Shown in pieces: positions 15,214 through 28,600 of a DNA stretch of 50,468 nucleotides (positions are counted from its first letter, which is position 1; each line of letters begins with the position of its first letter). The translations under genes were made by a program, and so were the position numbers. The notes beneath the pieces were generated by a model. That model was given only the letters and a program-made list of their open reading frames with translations, did no database searches and was not told the DNA's origin. Location: positions 1 to 50,468 of the forward strand of contig JAKSLM010000017.1 in assembly GCA_024401225.1 (NCBI GenBank). Direction: 5' to 3'. This DNA comes from Bacteroidaceae bacterium. GTDB taxonomy: Bacteria > Bacteroidota > Bacteroidia > Bacteroidales > Bacteroidaceae.

Positions 15214-17427
15214 TTATTTCTTGTCAATCAGCTTATTCTTCTCTACAGTCCATCCCTCACGCTGTGATATTCCACACTTTTCGCCCTGGAACATCTTGGC
15301 TGCTTCCTTATCGCCCTTGAGCTGCCAGTTGAGCCATGCTATAGCAGGGAAACGGAACTCACCACCATGAGGCTGACGGTATGTACCTCCGTGACCTACA
15401 GGAAGATTGATAGCCATGGCTGGGACATGGTTGATGCGGTGGAAGTCGTCCATACCGTTCTGGTAAGCGATGTCGGTCTCACCACCGAGGATGTAAAGGA
15501 TTGGACCATGCACCTGCTTGAGCTGATCCTTTGTAGGCATAGGCATTCCTGCCATTGCACCACTAGGATTGATGAACAAGCCCGAATTGCATATCATATA
15601 GGTAGTGATGCGCTTGTCCTTGCAGTTGAAGAGAGTCTGCAGACCACCGCATGACATTCCTGAGATACAGATAGCCTTTGTGTTGATCTTGCCATACAGA
15701 GGCGAGTTCTTGTCACTATTCTGTGCAAATGCCCAGTCGATGGACTCTATCTGCTGTTCAGGAGTAGACTGTGGACCGCGGTAAGCCTCTTCCTCCATTG
15801 GGATAAAGCCTGTGGCAAGAACAAGGTAACCCTGCGAAGCAATCTCATTGAGGAACTTGAAGTGCTCCCATGGTGAGTTTGTACATGCTCCGTTACCCCA
15901 TACAAGGACTGGGAGAGGATTCTTCTTGTCGAACTTCGAGAGGTCCTGTGGCATGAACACGGTGTGAGCAGGCAGACCTGCAATCTCCTCCATGATAGCC
16001 TTGTAAGGGCCTGTACCACCCTCCTCTACTATCTTGCTCTTGGTCACGCTGCCAGCTACGATCTCTGTCATCTGCCACCAGTCCCAGTTGAAGAGGTTCT
16101 TCTTCTGCTGCTTGCCACCGCGGAACACGAAATAAAGGTCGTGAACACCCTTGGCATCAGTAAGATTGGTAGTGAACTCCTTATATACATCCTTTGTAGC
16201 AGGCACTACGATAGCACCGATCTTCTGGCCATCGACCGAGTCGATGCGAAGCTCCATGATGCCGCCATAGAGGTGGCTTGAGCATGAAGCGGTGAACGAT
16301 GATGCACCCGCGCCGAAGTTAACACCCTTGACGAGAAGGTATTCGCCCTCATCGATGCTGGTAACGAATGGAGTTGGATTCCATGGACCAGAAGGATTCT
16401 CGCGAGTAGTCTTAAGACCATAGCCCCATGCCATAGTCTCTGCCTCAACCTTGCGGAATGGATTGAATGTGCCTACCTGATTGAGCTGGCAGTCGAGGAA
16501 GTATGGAAGTTCCTGGATGGTGCCATCAGGATTGTATGTCATCTCTGCTGCCGATACGGAGCGCTGCTCTGCATGGCGGCTTGTCTCAAGACGGAAGACG
16601 TCGTAGTTGAGACCAAAGCAATATGACTTGCCATTGAAGTCGATGATGCCTGGATGGTTACCGCGTGTGCGAACCGTGTGATCCATGATGTGTCCCTTGT
16701 ACTCCCATGGGCCTTCAGGCTTCTTGCTCATAGCATAGCCGATACCCTCAGGACAGCATGTAGAAGCAAATGCCATGTAGTAGTTCTTCTCGCCCTTTGC
16801 ATTCTTGCGTGCCCAGATCCATGGACCTTCCTGATAGTCCTTGATCTTTGGGAGCTTAACGATGTCGCCCGAATAGGAGATCATGTCCTTGTTCAGCTTT
16901 ACATAGTAGACGTTAGGGTTGCCCCAGAACATGTAAGCCTGGCCATCATCATCAATCATGACCGTAGGATCGATGTCGTCCCAATGCTCCTTCTGCCATA
17001 CAAGTGGCTTGCCGATAGGATCGACGTATGGTCCATAAGGCGAGTCGGCAACGAGCACTCCAATACCATTTCCATGGATTGGGCAATACATGTACCACTT
17101 GCCATCACGATAGATCACCTGCTCGGCCCATGCGCCGTTGTTGCCCTTGTACCACTTGAAGTCGCGGAGCGAAGCAACAGCTCCATGATCCTGCCAGTTG
17201 ACCATGTCGGTAGAGGTGTAGAGCAACCAGTCCTTCATGTTGAAGCCCTCTGCCCCATCCTCATCGTGAGTTGTGAAAAGATACACCACGCCATCGTGCA
17301 CCACCGGCGCTGGGTCGGCAGTATAGCGTGTCTGAATGATTGGCATATTAAGGTTTTGAGTAGGCAGAGTCTGCGCCGTAGCACTTACTCCTGCTGCAAT
17401 AGCCATTAATGCTAATATCTTTCTCAT
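15214..17427 (-). CDS. GH43-CBM6-esterase three-domain fusion
   Basis: The 737-residue protein combines a signal peptide (residues 1-19), a GH43 propeller with Asp38 (TADPA), Asp153 (DIDPTVMI) and Glu200 (QEGPWIW), a CBM6 (about 326-456, ending in FNWDWWQM) and a C-terminal alpha/beta-hydrolase (about 470-737) with nucleophile elbow GMSCGG (Ser592), Asp652 (GGETDIA) and His679 (VGHGG). The propeller resembles GH43_1-type xylosidase/arabinofuranosidases. The hydrolase has no characterised relative that I can name with confidence. Putting glycosidase and esterase on one chain would let a single protein remove a sugar and an acyl group from the same branch. Second gene of the operon after GH3. 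Confidence 0.85.
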   Translation of the reverse strand: MRKILALMAIAAGVSATAQTLPTQNLNMPIIQTRYTADPAPVVHDGVVYLFTTHDEDGAEGFNMKDWLLYTSTDMVNWQDHGAVASLRDFKWYKGNNGAWAEQVIYRDGKWYMYCPIHGNGIGVLVADSPYGPYVDPIGKPLVWQKEHWDDIDPTVMIDDDGQAYMFWGNPNVYYVKLNKDMISYSGDIVKLPKIKDYQEGPWIWARKNAKGEKNYYMAFASTCCPEGIGYAMSKKPEGPWEYKGHIMDHTVRTRGNHPGIIDFNGKSYCFGLNYDVFRLETSRHAEQRSVSAAEMTYNPDGTIQELPYFLDCQLNQVGTFNPFRKVEAETMAWGYGLKTTRENPSGPWNPTPFVTSIDEGEYLLVKGVNFGAGASSFTASCSSHLYGGIMELRIDSVDGQKIGAIVVPATKDVYKEFTTNLTDAKGVHDLYFVFRGGKQQKKNLFNWDWWQMTEIVAGSVTKSKIVEEGGTGPYKAIMEEIAGLPAHTVFMPQDLSKFDKKNPLPVLVWGNGACTNSPWEHFKFLNEIASQGYLVLATGFIPMEEEAYRGPQSTPEQQIESIDWAFAQNSDKNSPLYGKINTKAICISGMSCGGLQTLFNCKDKRITTYMICNSGLFINPSGAMAGMPMPTKDQLKQVHGPILYILGGETDIAYQNGMDDFHRINHVPAMAINLPVGHGGTYRQPHGGEFRFPAIAWLNWQLKGDKEAAKMFQGEKCGISQREGWTVEKNKLIDKK

Positions 17428-17484
17428 ATTTTATTATTCTTTTATTATTTATATACTGATCCAGTTACTTTTTTACAATTCGGA

Positions 17485-20073
17485 TTACTTTACCTTCACG
17501 CTGACCATCTGGAGTGCCTCAGGAGCCGAACTGTTACCGTAGAGGAGTTCGTAGTTGCCCTCCTTAGTGTAGATGGTGTTGGTGTCCTCATCAAACCATT
17601 CGAACGACTTCTCATCAAGAGTGATGACAGCATTGGCGCTCTGTCCAGCCTTCACGTCAACACGCTGATAGCCACGGAGCTGCTTTACTGGTCCGTTAGG
17701 GTCCTGAGGATTGCGTACGTACACCTGAACGATTTCCGTACCGTCCATCTTGCCCACGTTCTTCACAGGAACGGTGAGCTTGATGCTGCCGCCTTCCTTA
17801 AGTGTAGAAGACGAGAGACTTGCCTTTCCTATCTCGAAAGTAGTGTAGCTAAGACCATGACCGAATGGGAAGAGAGGCTTCTTGTCGCGCATGTAGCGGT
17901 AAGTGCGTCCTTCCATATTGTAGTCCTCGAAGTCGCCAATCTGATCGGATGAAGCATAGAATGTGACAGGAAGCTTACCGCTTGGATTGATCTTGCCATA
18001 GAGTGCCTCAGCTACTGCCTGACCGCCCTTCATACCTGGGTACCATGCCTGAAGGATGGCGTCGCAACTCTCTGACTCTGGCTGGAATGCGATGGCAGAA
18101 CCTGAACAGTTGACAAGGATGACCTTCTTGCCTGCAGCCTTCAATGCCTTGAGGAAGTTGCGCTGTACGGCAGGAAGCTCGATATGTGTACGGTCGCCAC
18201 CCTTGAAGCCATCGATGTTGACTGGCATCTCTTCGCCCTCAAGGCTTGGAGCAATACCGCCCACGAATACTACCTTATCAACGCCTGCGAGCTTCTTGAT
18301 CAATGCATCGTAGTCGATAACCGACTCAGTACCTACATTGACTCTGATGCTTGCTCCGTAAGTAGTGATGTGCGAGAAGCGAATCTCAATCTTGTATTCC
18401 TTGCCTGCCTCAACCTGGATTGGAGTACGGGTTGGAGTCACACGCCAAGTGCTGAAATGCTGCTTGCGCTCACCATTTACGAACACGTCGAAGTTGCTGA
18501 CACTCTCCACATTGATCACTACCTCGCCCGACTTCTTTGGCTTAAGCACAGTCTCGTACTTAGCAGAGAAATCAATGAGGTTAACGCCTGGAGCAAACTG
18601 GTAGTTGCCGGCAGTAGTCTTGAAGAATGGACTGCTGTGATAGAGTGTAGTGACTGGCTTGCCCTCAAACTTAGTGTTGTTCCAGAATGTGCCCTTGAAG
18701 CCCTTCTTGCCTTCGAACGACATCTGGTCAAAGAGGTCGGTAACAATCTTATTGTCTGTAAGGTCGCAGCCCTTCATGTAGACGATATTCTTGTTGATGG
18801 CCTTGATACCGTCAAGTACTGTAACTGTAGTGGTAGGAGTACCATTGTAGTTACCCCACATCATTGTCTTATCGTCAGCATTTGGACCAATCACGGCAAT
18901 CTTCTCACCCTTCTTCAATGGGAGGATGTCGTTCTTGTTCTGAAGCAGGGTCATAGTCTGACGAGCCATATCGAGCGCAAGCTGGAGGTGCTCCTTGCTT
19001 TCCAATACCGAAGCAGGGATCTTGCTCCACTCCACGAGCGAAGGATCATCCATCTCACCGAGGTCGAAACGGCCCTCAAGCAGACGAATCACGTGCTTGT
19101 CAACTTCCGACTCCTTGATGAGGTCGCGCTTTACGGCATCAGGGATGCTCTTGTAAGCATAGTCGAATCCGCACTCCACGTCAGTACCTGCCAATGTAGC
19201 ACGGGCAGATGAGTGAGTGGCATCGCTTGCCACCTTGTGGTTCTGGTGAATATCAGTTACAGCGCCACAGTCGCTGACTACCAAATACTTGAATCCCCAC
19301 TCATCGCGAAGGATGTCCTGAAGCAGGCGTCCGCTTGAGCAGCATGGTTCGTTGTCGTAGCGCTGGTAGGCACACATCACCTCACGCACCTTTGCATCCT
19401 CTACGAGAACCTTGAATGCTGGGAGATAAGTCTCCCAAAGGTCGCGTGCAGAGATATTGTTCACATCGGCTGTGTGGCGGCTCCACTCTGGTCCGCTGTG
19501 TACGGCATAGTGCTTGGCACAAGCCCAGAGCTTGCGGTACTTGCTATCCTCAGGTCCCTGAAGACCACGTACCACGGCACTTCCCATCAATCCTGTCAGG
19601 TATGGATCCTCGCCGTAAGTCTCCTGACCACGTCCCCATCGAGGGTCGCGGAAGATGTTGACGTTTGGAGTCCACACGCTGAGGGCATGGAATCGGAGCA
19701 CATCGTCACCTCGCTTCTGTTCGAGGTTCCACTTGGCACGAGCCTCTGTGCTGACTGCATCAAACACCTTATATACAAGGTCCTGATTGAACGATGCTGC
19801 CATACCGATAGGCTCAGGGAAGTTGGTTACGTTGCCTGTATTTGCAAATCCATGCAGAGCCTCGCTCCACCATTGCCAATGCTTGATGCCAAGGCGTGGG
19901 ATGGCTGGCGAATCGTCGAGCATGAGTGCTGCCTTCTCCTCAAGGGTGAGACGACTGCAGAGGTCCACGGCGCGCTCATGGGCAGAGAGGTTTGGATTCT
20001 GGTATGGCAACTGCTGTGCTGATGCCGACCACATGGTCATGGCAAAAGCCGAAAGCATGATAAATTTCTTCAT
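17485..20073 (-). CDS. GH3 beta-xylosidase with PA14 insertion
   Basis: The ATG at 20073 (MKKFIMLSAF) gives 862 residues with signal peptide; an upstream in-frame ATG at 20115 has no signal and is not used. The order is GH3 N-terminal barrel (with CAKHYAVHSGPE and nucleophile Asp268 in VVSDCGAV), GH3 C-terminal domain split by a PA14 insertion (about 440-600), and a fibronectin-III-like domain (FPFGHGLSYTTFE ... ). This is the layout of Prevotella Xyl3 enzymes, which cut xylo-oligosaccharides from the non-reducing end, some with arabinosidase activity. It is the second gene of the operon and is followed after 57 bases by the GH43-CBM6-esterase. Confidence 0.88.
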   Translation of the reverse strand: MKKFIMLSAFAMTMWSASAQQLPYQNPNLSAHERAVDLCSRLTLEEKAALMLDDSPAIPRLGIKHWQWWSEALHGFANTGNVTNFPEPIGMAASFNQDLVYKVFDAVSTEARAKWNLEQKRGDDVLRFHALSVWTPNVNIFRDPRWGRGQETYGEDPYLTGLMGSAVVRGLQGPEDSKYRKLWACAKHYAVHSGPEWSRHTADVNNISARDLWETYLPAFKVLVEDAKVREVMCAYQRYDNEPCCSSGRLLQDILRDEWGFKYLVVSDCGAVTDIHQNHKVASDATHSSARATLAGTDVECGFDYAYKSIPDAVKRDLIKESEVDKHVIRLLEGRFDLGEMDDPSLVEWSKIPASVLESKEHLQLALDMARQTMTLLQNKNDILPLKKGEKIAVIGPNADDKTMMWGNYNGTPTTTVTVLDGIKAINKNIVYMKGCDLTDNKIVTDLFDQMSFEGKKGFKGTFWNNTKFEGKPVTTLYHSSPFFKTTAGNYQFAPGVNLIDFSAKYETVLKPKKSGEVVINVESVSNFDVFVNGERKQHFSTWRVTPTRTPIQVEAGKEYKIEIRFSHITTYGASIRVNVGTESVIDYDALIKKLAGVDKVVFVGGIAPSLEGEEMPVNIDGFKGGDRTHIELPAVQRNFLKALKAAGKKVILVNCSGSAIAFQPESESCDAILQAWYPGMKGGQAVAEALYGKINPSGKLPVTFYASSDQIGDFEDYNMEGRTYRYMRDKKPLFPFGHGLSYTTFEIGKASLSSSTLKEGGSIKLTVPVKNVGKMDGTEIVQVYVRNPQDPNGPVKQLRGYQRVDVKAGQSANAVITLDEKSFEWFDEDTNTIYTKEGNYELLYGNSSAPEALQMVSVKVK

Positions 20074-20108
20074 GTTCACTTTGTATTTTATTGATTCATG
20101 GTATTGAA

Positions 20109-20131
20109 GCGGCAACGCTGATGGCTGCCGC
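20109..20131. other. Intra-operon hairpin
   Basis: GCGGCA (20109-20114) pairs with TGCCGC (20126-20131) in the gap between the first and second genes of the operon. There is no T-run after it on the minus strand, so an mRNA processing or stability element is more likely than a terminator. Confidence 0.4.
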
Positions 20132-20161
20132 GTTCTTATTCTTAATTTAATGTTCGTTCTA

Positions 20162-21553
20162 TCAATCCATCTTCCACCAGTCGAAGTTGAAGAGCTTGCA
20201 ACCCTTCAGACCCTTGAAGAGGAAGAACACATCGTGCTTGCCTTCAACCTTGGTTGAGATCTGAGCCTTGCTGTTCTCCCACTCTTCCCATCCACCTGTA
20301 CGGTCGATGTTGACGGTAGTGAGAACCTGACCCTTGAGTGAGTCGAGGCGAACCTCGATCATACCACCTTGCAATGCACTTGCTGCACGCACCTCGATGC
20401 TCTTAGGCGAGCGTGTGAACTCTACCTCGCGCACCTTTGTCCAGTCGCCATTCTGAATGTCGCTCACGAAGATGTCGCCACGCTTTGTGTTCCACTCTGT
20501 GCGAACGCCACTGCTGAACGCGATGGTCTCAGCCTCTGTGCGCTGGAATGGATTGAGAGTGCCGATTGGGCTTACGCCTTCCTTTGTTGGCTTGATCTCA
20601 GGCATGCGTCCGTCTGGATTCCAAGCGAATTCCTCAACGCTTACGCTACGACCGAAACCGCCACCGCCTGGCAACCATCCTGTGTGATAGAAGAAGTAGT
20701 TGTGGCCCTTGTACTCGATGATACCGCTATGGTTGGTGAACGAGTTGGTGAAGTTGTCCTGCTTCATGATATCGCCTACATAGGTCCAAGGGCCCTGAGG
20801 ACTGTCAGCCTCGCTGTAAGCAATGCTCTCAGGCACACCGCCTGCTGCATAGATCATGAAGTACTTGCCCCATGCAGAAGTCTTGCTTGAGTCGAACTGC
20901 TTCTTATTCTTCTTCTCAGCCTTAGTGAGCTGGCGCTGATGGAAGATCCATGGTCCCTCGGTGTAGCGGTTTGGCGAATCAACCTTCACCTCGCTGCCAA
21001 GACTGATCATATCTTCGTTGAGCTTTGCGCTATAGAGTTTTGGGTTACCCCAGTATATCCATGCCTGACCATCGTTGTCGATCATCACGGTTGGGTCGAT
21101 GTGATCCCACTTGCCATCCTCATAGAGAGGTTTGCCGAGTGCATCCTTGTATGGGCCCTCTACCTTGTCGGCTACAGCAACACCGATAGCCATGCCCTTG
21201 CTTATCTTTGAATGAACAGGCACGTAAAGGTAGAACTTGCCATTGCGTTCGATGGCCTGAGCTGCCCATGAGCGGTCGTCGGCCCACTTGAAGTCGCACT
21301 GGTAAGCAGGACTTCCGTGGTCGGTCCAGTTGACCATATCGGTAGTTGAAAACAGTCGCCAGTCGTTCATCCAGAAGAAGTCAGCCTTCTCCTCATCGTG
21401 ACCAGTGAAAACGTAGAGTCGGTCGCCTGCCACCATAGGTGCAGGGTCGGTGGTAAATCCAGTTTGTGAAATAGGATTCTGTGCAAAAACACTTGCCATC
21501 GGAGCATTTAACGCCATAAAGCCTCCGAGAAGCGCAATCTTAAGTTTGTTCAT
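20162..21553 (-). CDS. GH43-CBM6 glycosidase, first gene of the xylan operon
   Basis: The 463-residue protein has a signal peptide (cleavage after VFAQ, residue 25), a GH43 propeller with Asp36 (TTDPAPM), Asp153 (HIDPTVMI) and Glu199 (TEGPWIF), and a CBM6 (about 335-463, ending LFNFDWWKMD). It is a shorter paralogue of the GH43-CBM6-esterase two genes downstream, sharing the blade motifs and the CBM6 end but not the esterase. Likely beta-xylosidase or alpha-L-arabinofuranosidase. It is preceded by a -7 element at 21591 and the candidate regulator site at 21630-21669. Confidence 0.87.
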   Translation of the reverse strand: MNKLKIALLGGFMALNAPMASVFAQNPISQTGFTTDPAPMVAGDRLYVFTGHDEEKADFFWMNDWRLFSTTDMVNWTDHGSPAYQCDFKWADDRSWAAQAIERNGKFYLYVPVHSKISKGMAIGVAVADKVEGPYKDALGKPLYEDGKWDHIDPTVMIDNDGQAWIYWGNPKLYSAKLNEDMISLGSEVKVDSPNRYTEGPWIFHQRQLTKAEKKNKKQFDSSKTSAWGKYFMIYAAGGVPESIAYSEADSPQGPWTYVGDIMKQDNFTNSFTNHSGIIEYKGHNYFFYHTGWLPGGGGFGRSVSVEEFAWNPDGRMPEIKPTKEGVSPIGTLNPFQRTEAETIAFSSGVRTEWNTKRGDIFVSDIQNGDWTKVREVEFTRSPKSIEVRAASALQGGMIEVRLDSLKGQVLTTVNIDRTGGWEEWENSKAQISTKVEGKHDVFFLFKGLKGCKLFNFDWWKMD

Positions 21554-21560
21554 AAAACGG

Positions 21561-21576
21561 TATTTAGTACTAAATA
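21561..21576. repeat. 16-bp perfect palindrome in the 5' leader
   Basis: TATTTAGTACTAAATA reads the same on both strands. It lies between the -7 element and the first gene of the xylan operon, so it would be in the 5' untranslated region or at the transcription start. Confidence 0.6.
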
Positions 21577-21590
21577 ATATTATTTTGTTG

Positions 21591-21669
21591 CAAAGTTATA
21601 AAAAATTAGCGTTTTTCGCTTGTTTCCATGTTTCTTTTAGTGTCATTTTTGTAACAAAAGCATGTTTTT
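21591..21669 (-). promoter_or_regulatory. Xylan operon promoter with candidate HTCS operator
   Basis: The minus strand carries TAACTTTG (21598-21591) as -7 element without a TTTG at -33, as expected for an activated promoter. Upstream are two half sites, written on the plus strand as GTTTCTTTT (21630-21638) and TGTAACAAAAGCATGTTTTT (21650-21669). The same two parts, 20 bp apart from start to start and 31-32 bp from the -7 element, occur upstream of 33482 and 37800. Confidence 0.6.
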
Positions 21670-21768
21670 CCCCTATAAGTATCATAAATGCAACGATAAT
21701 GTTCTACAAGCATAGTGCCTCGTATTTCAGTAAACGTCGGCAGCCACTTCAAAAGAGCACAAAAAACG

Positions 21769-21900
21769 CCTTGCAAGGAGTCGGCAAAGTCCTTGCAAGG
21801 AATCAACAAACTCCTTGCAAGGAGTCGAGCAAATCCTTGCAAGGAGTAAGCGAAGTCCGTGCAAGGCATCAAACAACTTATTGCAAGACATCCACCACTT
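21769..21900. repeat. Six tandem 22-bp repeats with palindromic core
   Basis: Six contiguous units of 22 bp start at 21769, 21791, 21813, 21835, 21857 and 21879. The consensus begins CCTTGCAAGGAGTC and continues with a variable A-rich half. The first four cores are the perfect palindrome CCTTGCAAGG; the last two are degenerate. The array lies between the GH10 terminator and the operator of the GH43 operon. Confidence 0.92.
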
Positions 21901-21912
21901 CTCATTGGAGAC

Positions 21913-21944
21913 AAAAAAAAGCTTCCGACACGAATGCCGGAAGC
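21913..21944 (-). terminator. Terminator of the GH10-esterase gene
   Basis: On the minus strand GCTTCCG (21944-21938), a 10-base loop and CGGAAGC (21927-21921) are followed by a run of eight T (21920-21913). It ends the regulator-CE6-GH10 transcript, so the GH43 operon below needs its own promoter. Confidence 0.85.
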
Positions 21945-21971
21945 CGAATGTATGAAATAATCGTGATTGGA

Positions 21972-25644
<3,673 letters not shown>

Positions 25645-25695
25645 TCGTTTTATGTATATTATTCGTTATCGTATTTAAGTATTCAGATTATACCA

Positions 25696-28600
25696 TCAAG
25701 AGTTGTCTGACTGCTTATGTTCATCAGCCTTGCTTTTCATAAACTCCGACGGACTCTTGCCATACATCTCCTTGAACGATGTAGAGAACGTGCTGAGTGT
25801 CTTGAAACCTGTAGCAACTGCCACACCCGTGATGTCAATCTTCTTGCTGGCAAGGAGGCGTGCTGCTTCCTGAAGACGGACCGACTTGATAAAGTCACGA
25901 GGCGACTGACCCGTGAGGTCCTTCATCTTGCGGTAGAAGTGTACTCGGCTTATGCCCACCTCGTCAGCAAGCATCTCAACCGACAGCTCAGGATTGTCCA
26001 TATTGGCGCTGATAACCTTCATCAGGCGACGCATGAACTGTTCATCGGCCGATTCTATGTTCACCTCTTCAAGGTTTTCCTTCTTGTTCTTCTCCGTCAT
26101 AGCCTTTCCGTAGATGAGGTTTCGGCTCATGAGAAGACTGGCAGCCGTGCTACGCAGCACCTCCACATTGAACGGCTTGCTAAGGTAGGCATCCGCTCCT
26201 GTAGACAGACCTGCTATGCGATCGGCATCCGAGCTCTTAGCCGTAAGCAGAATGACAGGTATATGGCTGGTATTATAGTTCGACTTCACGTTCTGGCACA
26301 GAGTGGTACCCTCCATCACAGGCATCATCACATCGCTTATCACGAGGTCGACCTTTTCTGCATTGGCAAGGATATAATCCCATGCTTCCTGTCCGTTCGG
26401 GCATTCATGGATGGTGAAGTCAGCCGACAGCTCTGAATGTATGTACTGGCGGATGGACGTTTCATCCTCAACGACAAGCACATTCTTGTGGCGCATGTTC
26501 TGCGATGCTGATGATTGAACCGGCATGTCTGGTACACGTTCAGAGGCATGTTCAGTCTCCATCTCACCATGCTTCTCATCGCCATCAGTAATGCTGTATA
26601 ACTGGCGATCCGACACGCTACGTGCCTTGTCCGACCCAATTGGCAAGTGAACCGTGAAGCGTGAGCCCACACCGGTAGGATTATCGCTCACCTCGATCTC
26701 ACCATCATGCATCTGTACCAACAGGTAAGTCAGATTAAGACCGATACCCGTACCTATATAACCATTCTGATGCTTTGCAGAATAGAAGCGCTGGAACACC
26801 TTCTTCTTGTCCTCATCGCTGATGCCGACACCAGAGTCGAGCACTTCAATCTTGAATGTGCCTGGTATCTCATCGTTTTCCACCTCTGTGCTACCTTCCT
26901 CACACTTGCTCAATGTGATGGAGATTGTTCCGCCATCAGGAGTGAACTTGAATGCATTGCTCAGGAGGTTCATCACCACCTTATCAAGGCTATGTGAATC
27001 CACGTACACATCGAAGTCCTCCTTAGGGTGATAGAACAGGAAGGATATGCCTCTGCGCTTTGCCGACTCGGCAAAGAGGTCGTACAGGTTCTGGATGAAT
27101 GGCACGAGTTGTACTCGTGAGTATTCGAGTTGGAACTGTCCCTTCTCAATCTTGCGCACATCCATCAACTGATTAATAAGGCGCAGGATGCGCTGTGAGT
27201 TCTGGTAGATGAGGTTATAGTTACGTTGATGTTCCTCGTCCGTATCCATCATGCGAAGTTTTTCGAGCGGAGCGAGGATGAGGGTCATAGGAGTACGGAT
27301 CTCATGGCTTATGTTCATAAAGAACTGAATGCGTGCCTCGTTGATCTCCTCTTCCTGGCGATGGCGTCTCAAGACGTCACGAGCCTGGTGTCTATCCTTC
27401 AAGTATTCATAGCCTGCCCAACAAGCCATGAGGAAGAGTAGGAAGTAGATGATCTTTGCCCATGTAGTGAAGTACCAAGGCGAATGGATGATGATTTTTA
27501 CCTCGCGCTCAGGACTCACCGCATCCATCAAGCGCGCACGTACCTTTATATTATAAGTGCCCGGCACCAAGTTGTCAAACACCAATCGATTGGTTTTGTC
27601 GCCCTGATTCTGCCATTCCCCATTGTTCACACTATATTCATATATGATGTGCTGGCCGACACCGCCCTCTGTAAAGAGGTCGATTGCAAAATGGTTGTCG
27701 GTATGGTACAGGTTTATCACCGGATTGTCATCAAGCACACCCTTCAGGATTTCATATCCTCCCGACAAGTCTCCTTCATGAATCACGGTATTGGAAATGC
27801 TAAGGTCCACGAGTTTTAGTGAGACATTGCGAGCTTCACGCCTGAGCGACTCCATGTGCTCTACATTGAAGTATGTAAGACCGCTTACTCCACCGAAGTA
27901 CAGTTTTCCATTAGCCTCAAGAGCTGCAGTACGGCTGAACTCATTGTCTTGCAATCCATCCTCTGCAAAATAGTTTGTGAAGGTCTCATTCTTTGGATCG
28001 AAGCAGCTCATGCCGACATCTGTACCCAGCCAAAGGCGTCCTGCATGAAGAAGCACGGACTTAACGGCATTGTTTGGCAATCCGTCTGCAGTCGTGTACA
28101 TCTTGACATCATAGCTCTTGATGCGCGCAAGTCCCTTGGTTGTGGCAACCCAAAGGTAGTCACCCTGGCAAGCCATTTGCAGAGCTGAGAGACCGCTAAG
28201 CAGTTTCTTCACATGAGTAAGTCGGTTACCTTTACCTATCTGACACAGATTGACACCATCAGCAGTACCAACATACAAGTTATTGCGATCCACATACACA
28301 CAATTTACATACCTGTTGCCTCCGATAGCTGAGACTTCCTGTGTATCAGCATCGCCTCCATAGTTGACAAATGTATTGGTATTCAAGTCGTAGTCATAGA
28401 GTCCCTGTCCTACCGATGCTATCCAATAGTGTCCGTTGCCCCCAGCCTTGATATCAAACACCTGTATGATATCAGGGGTGAGGAGTGAGAGCCGGCCTCC
28501 CTCCATCTTCCACAATCCACCTTGGAACGCTCCAAGGAGAAGAGGCGCTGCCCCATCCGACTGCCCCCTGCCTTCAATATCGACACATGAATGCATGGCA

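Noticed and set aside
21769-21900. Possible CRISPR array
   Set aside because: Repeats of 22 bp are directly adjacent with no unique spacers of constant length, there are no cas genes, and the core is a short palindrome.
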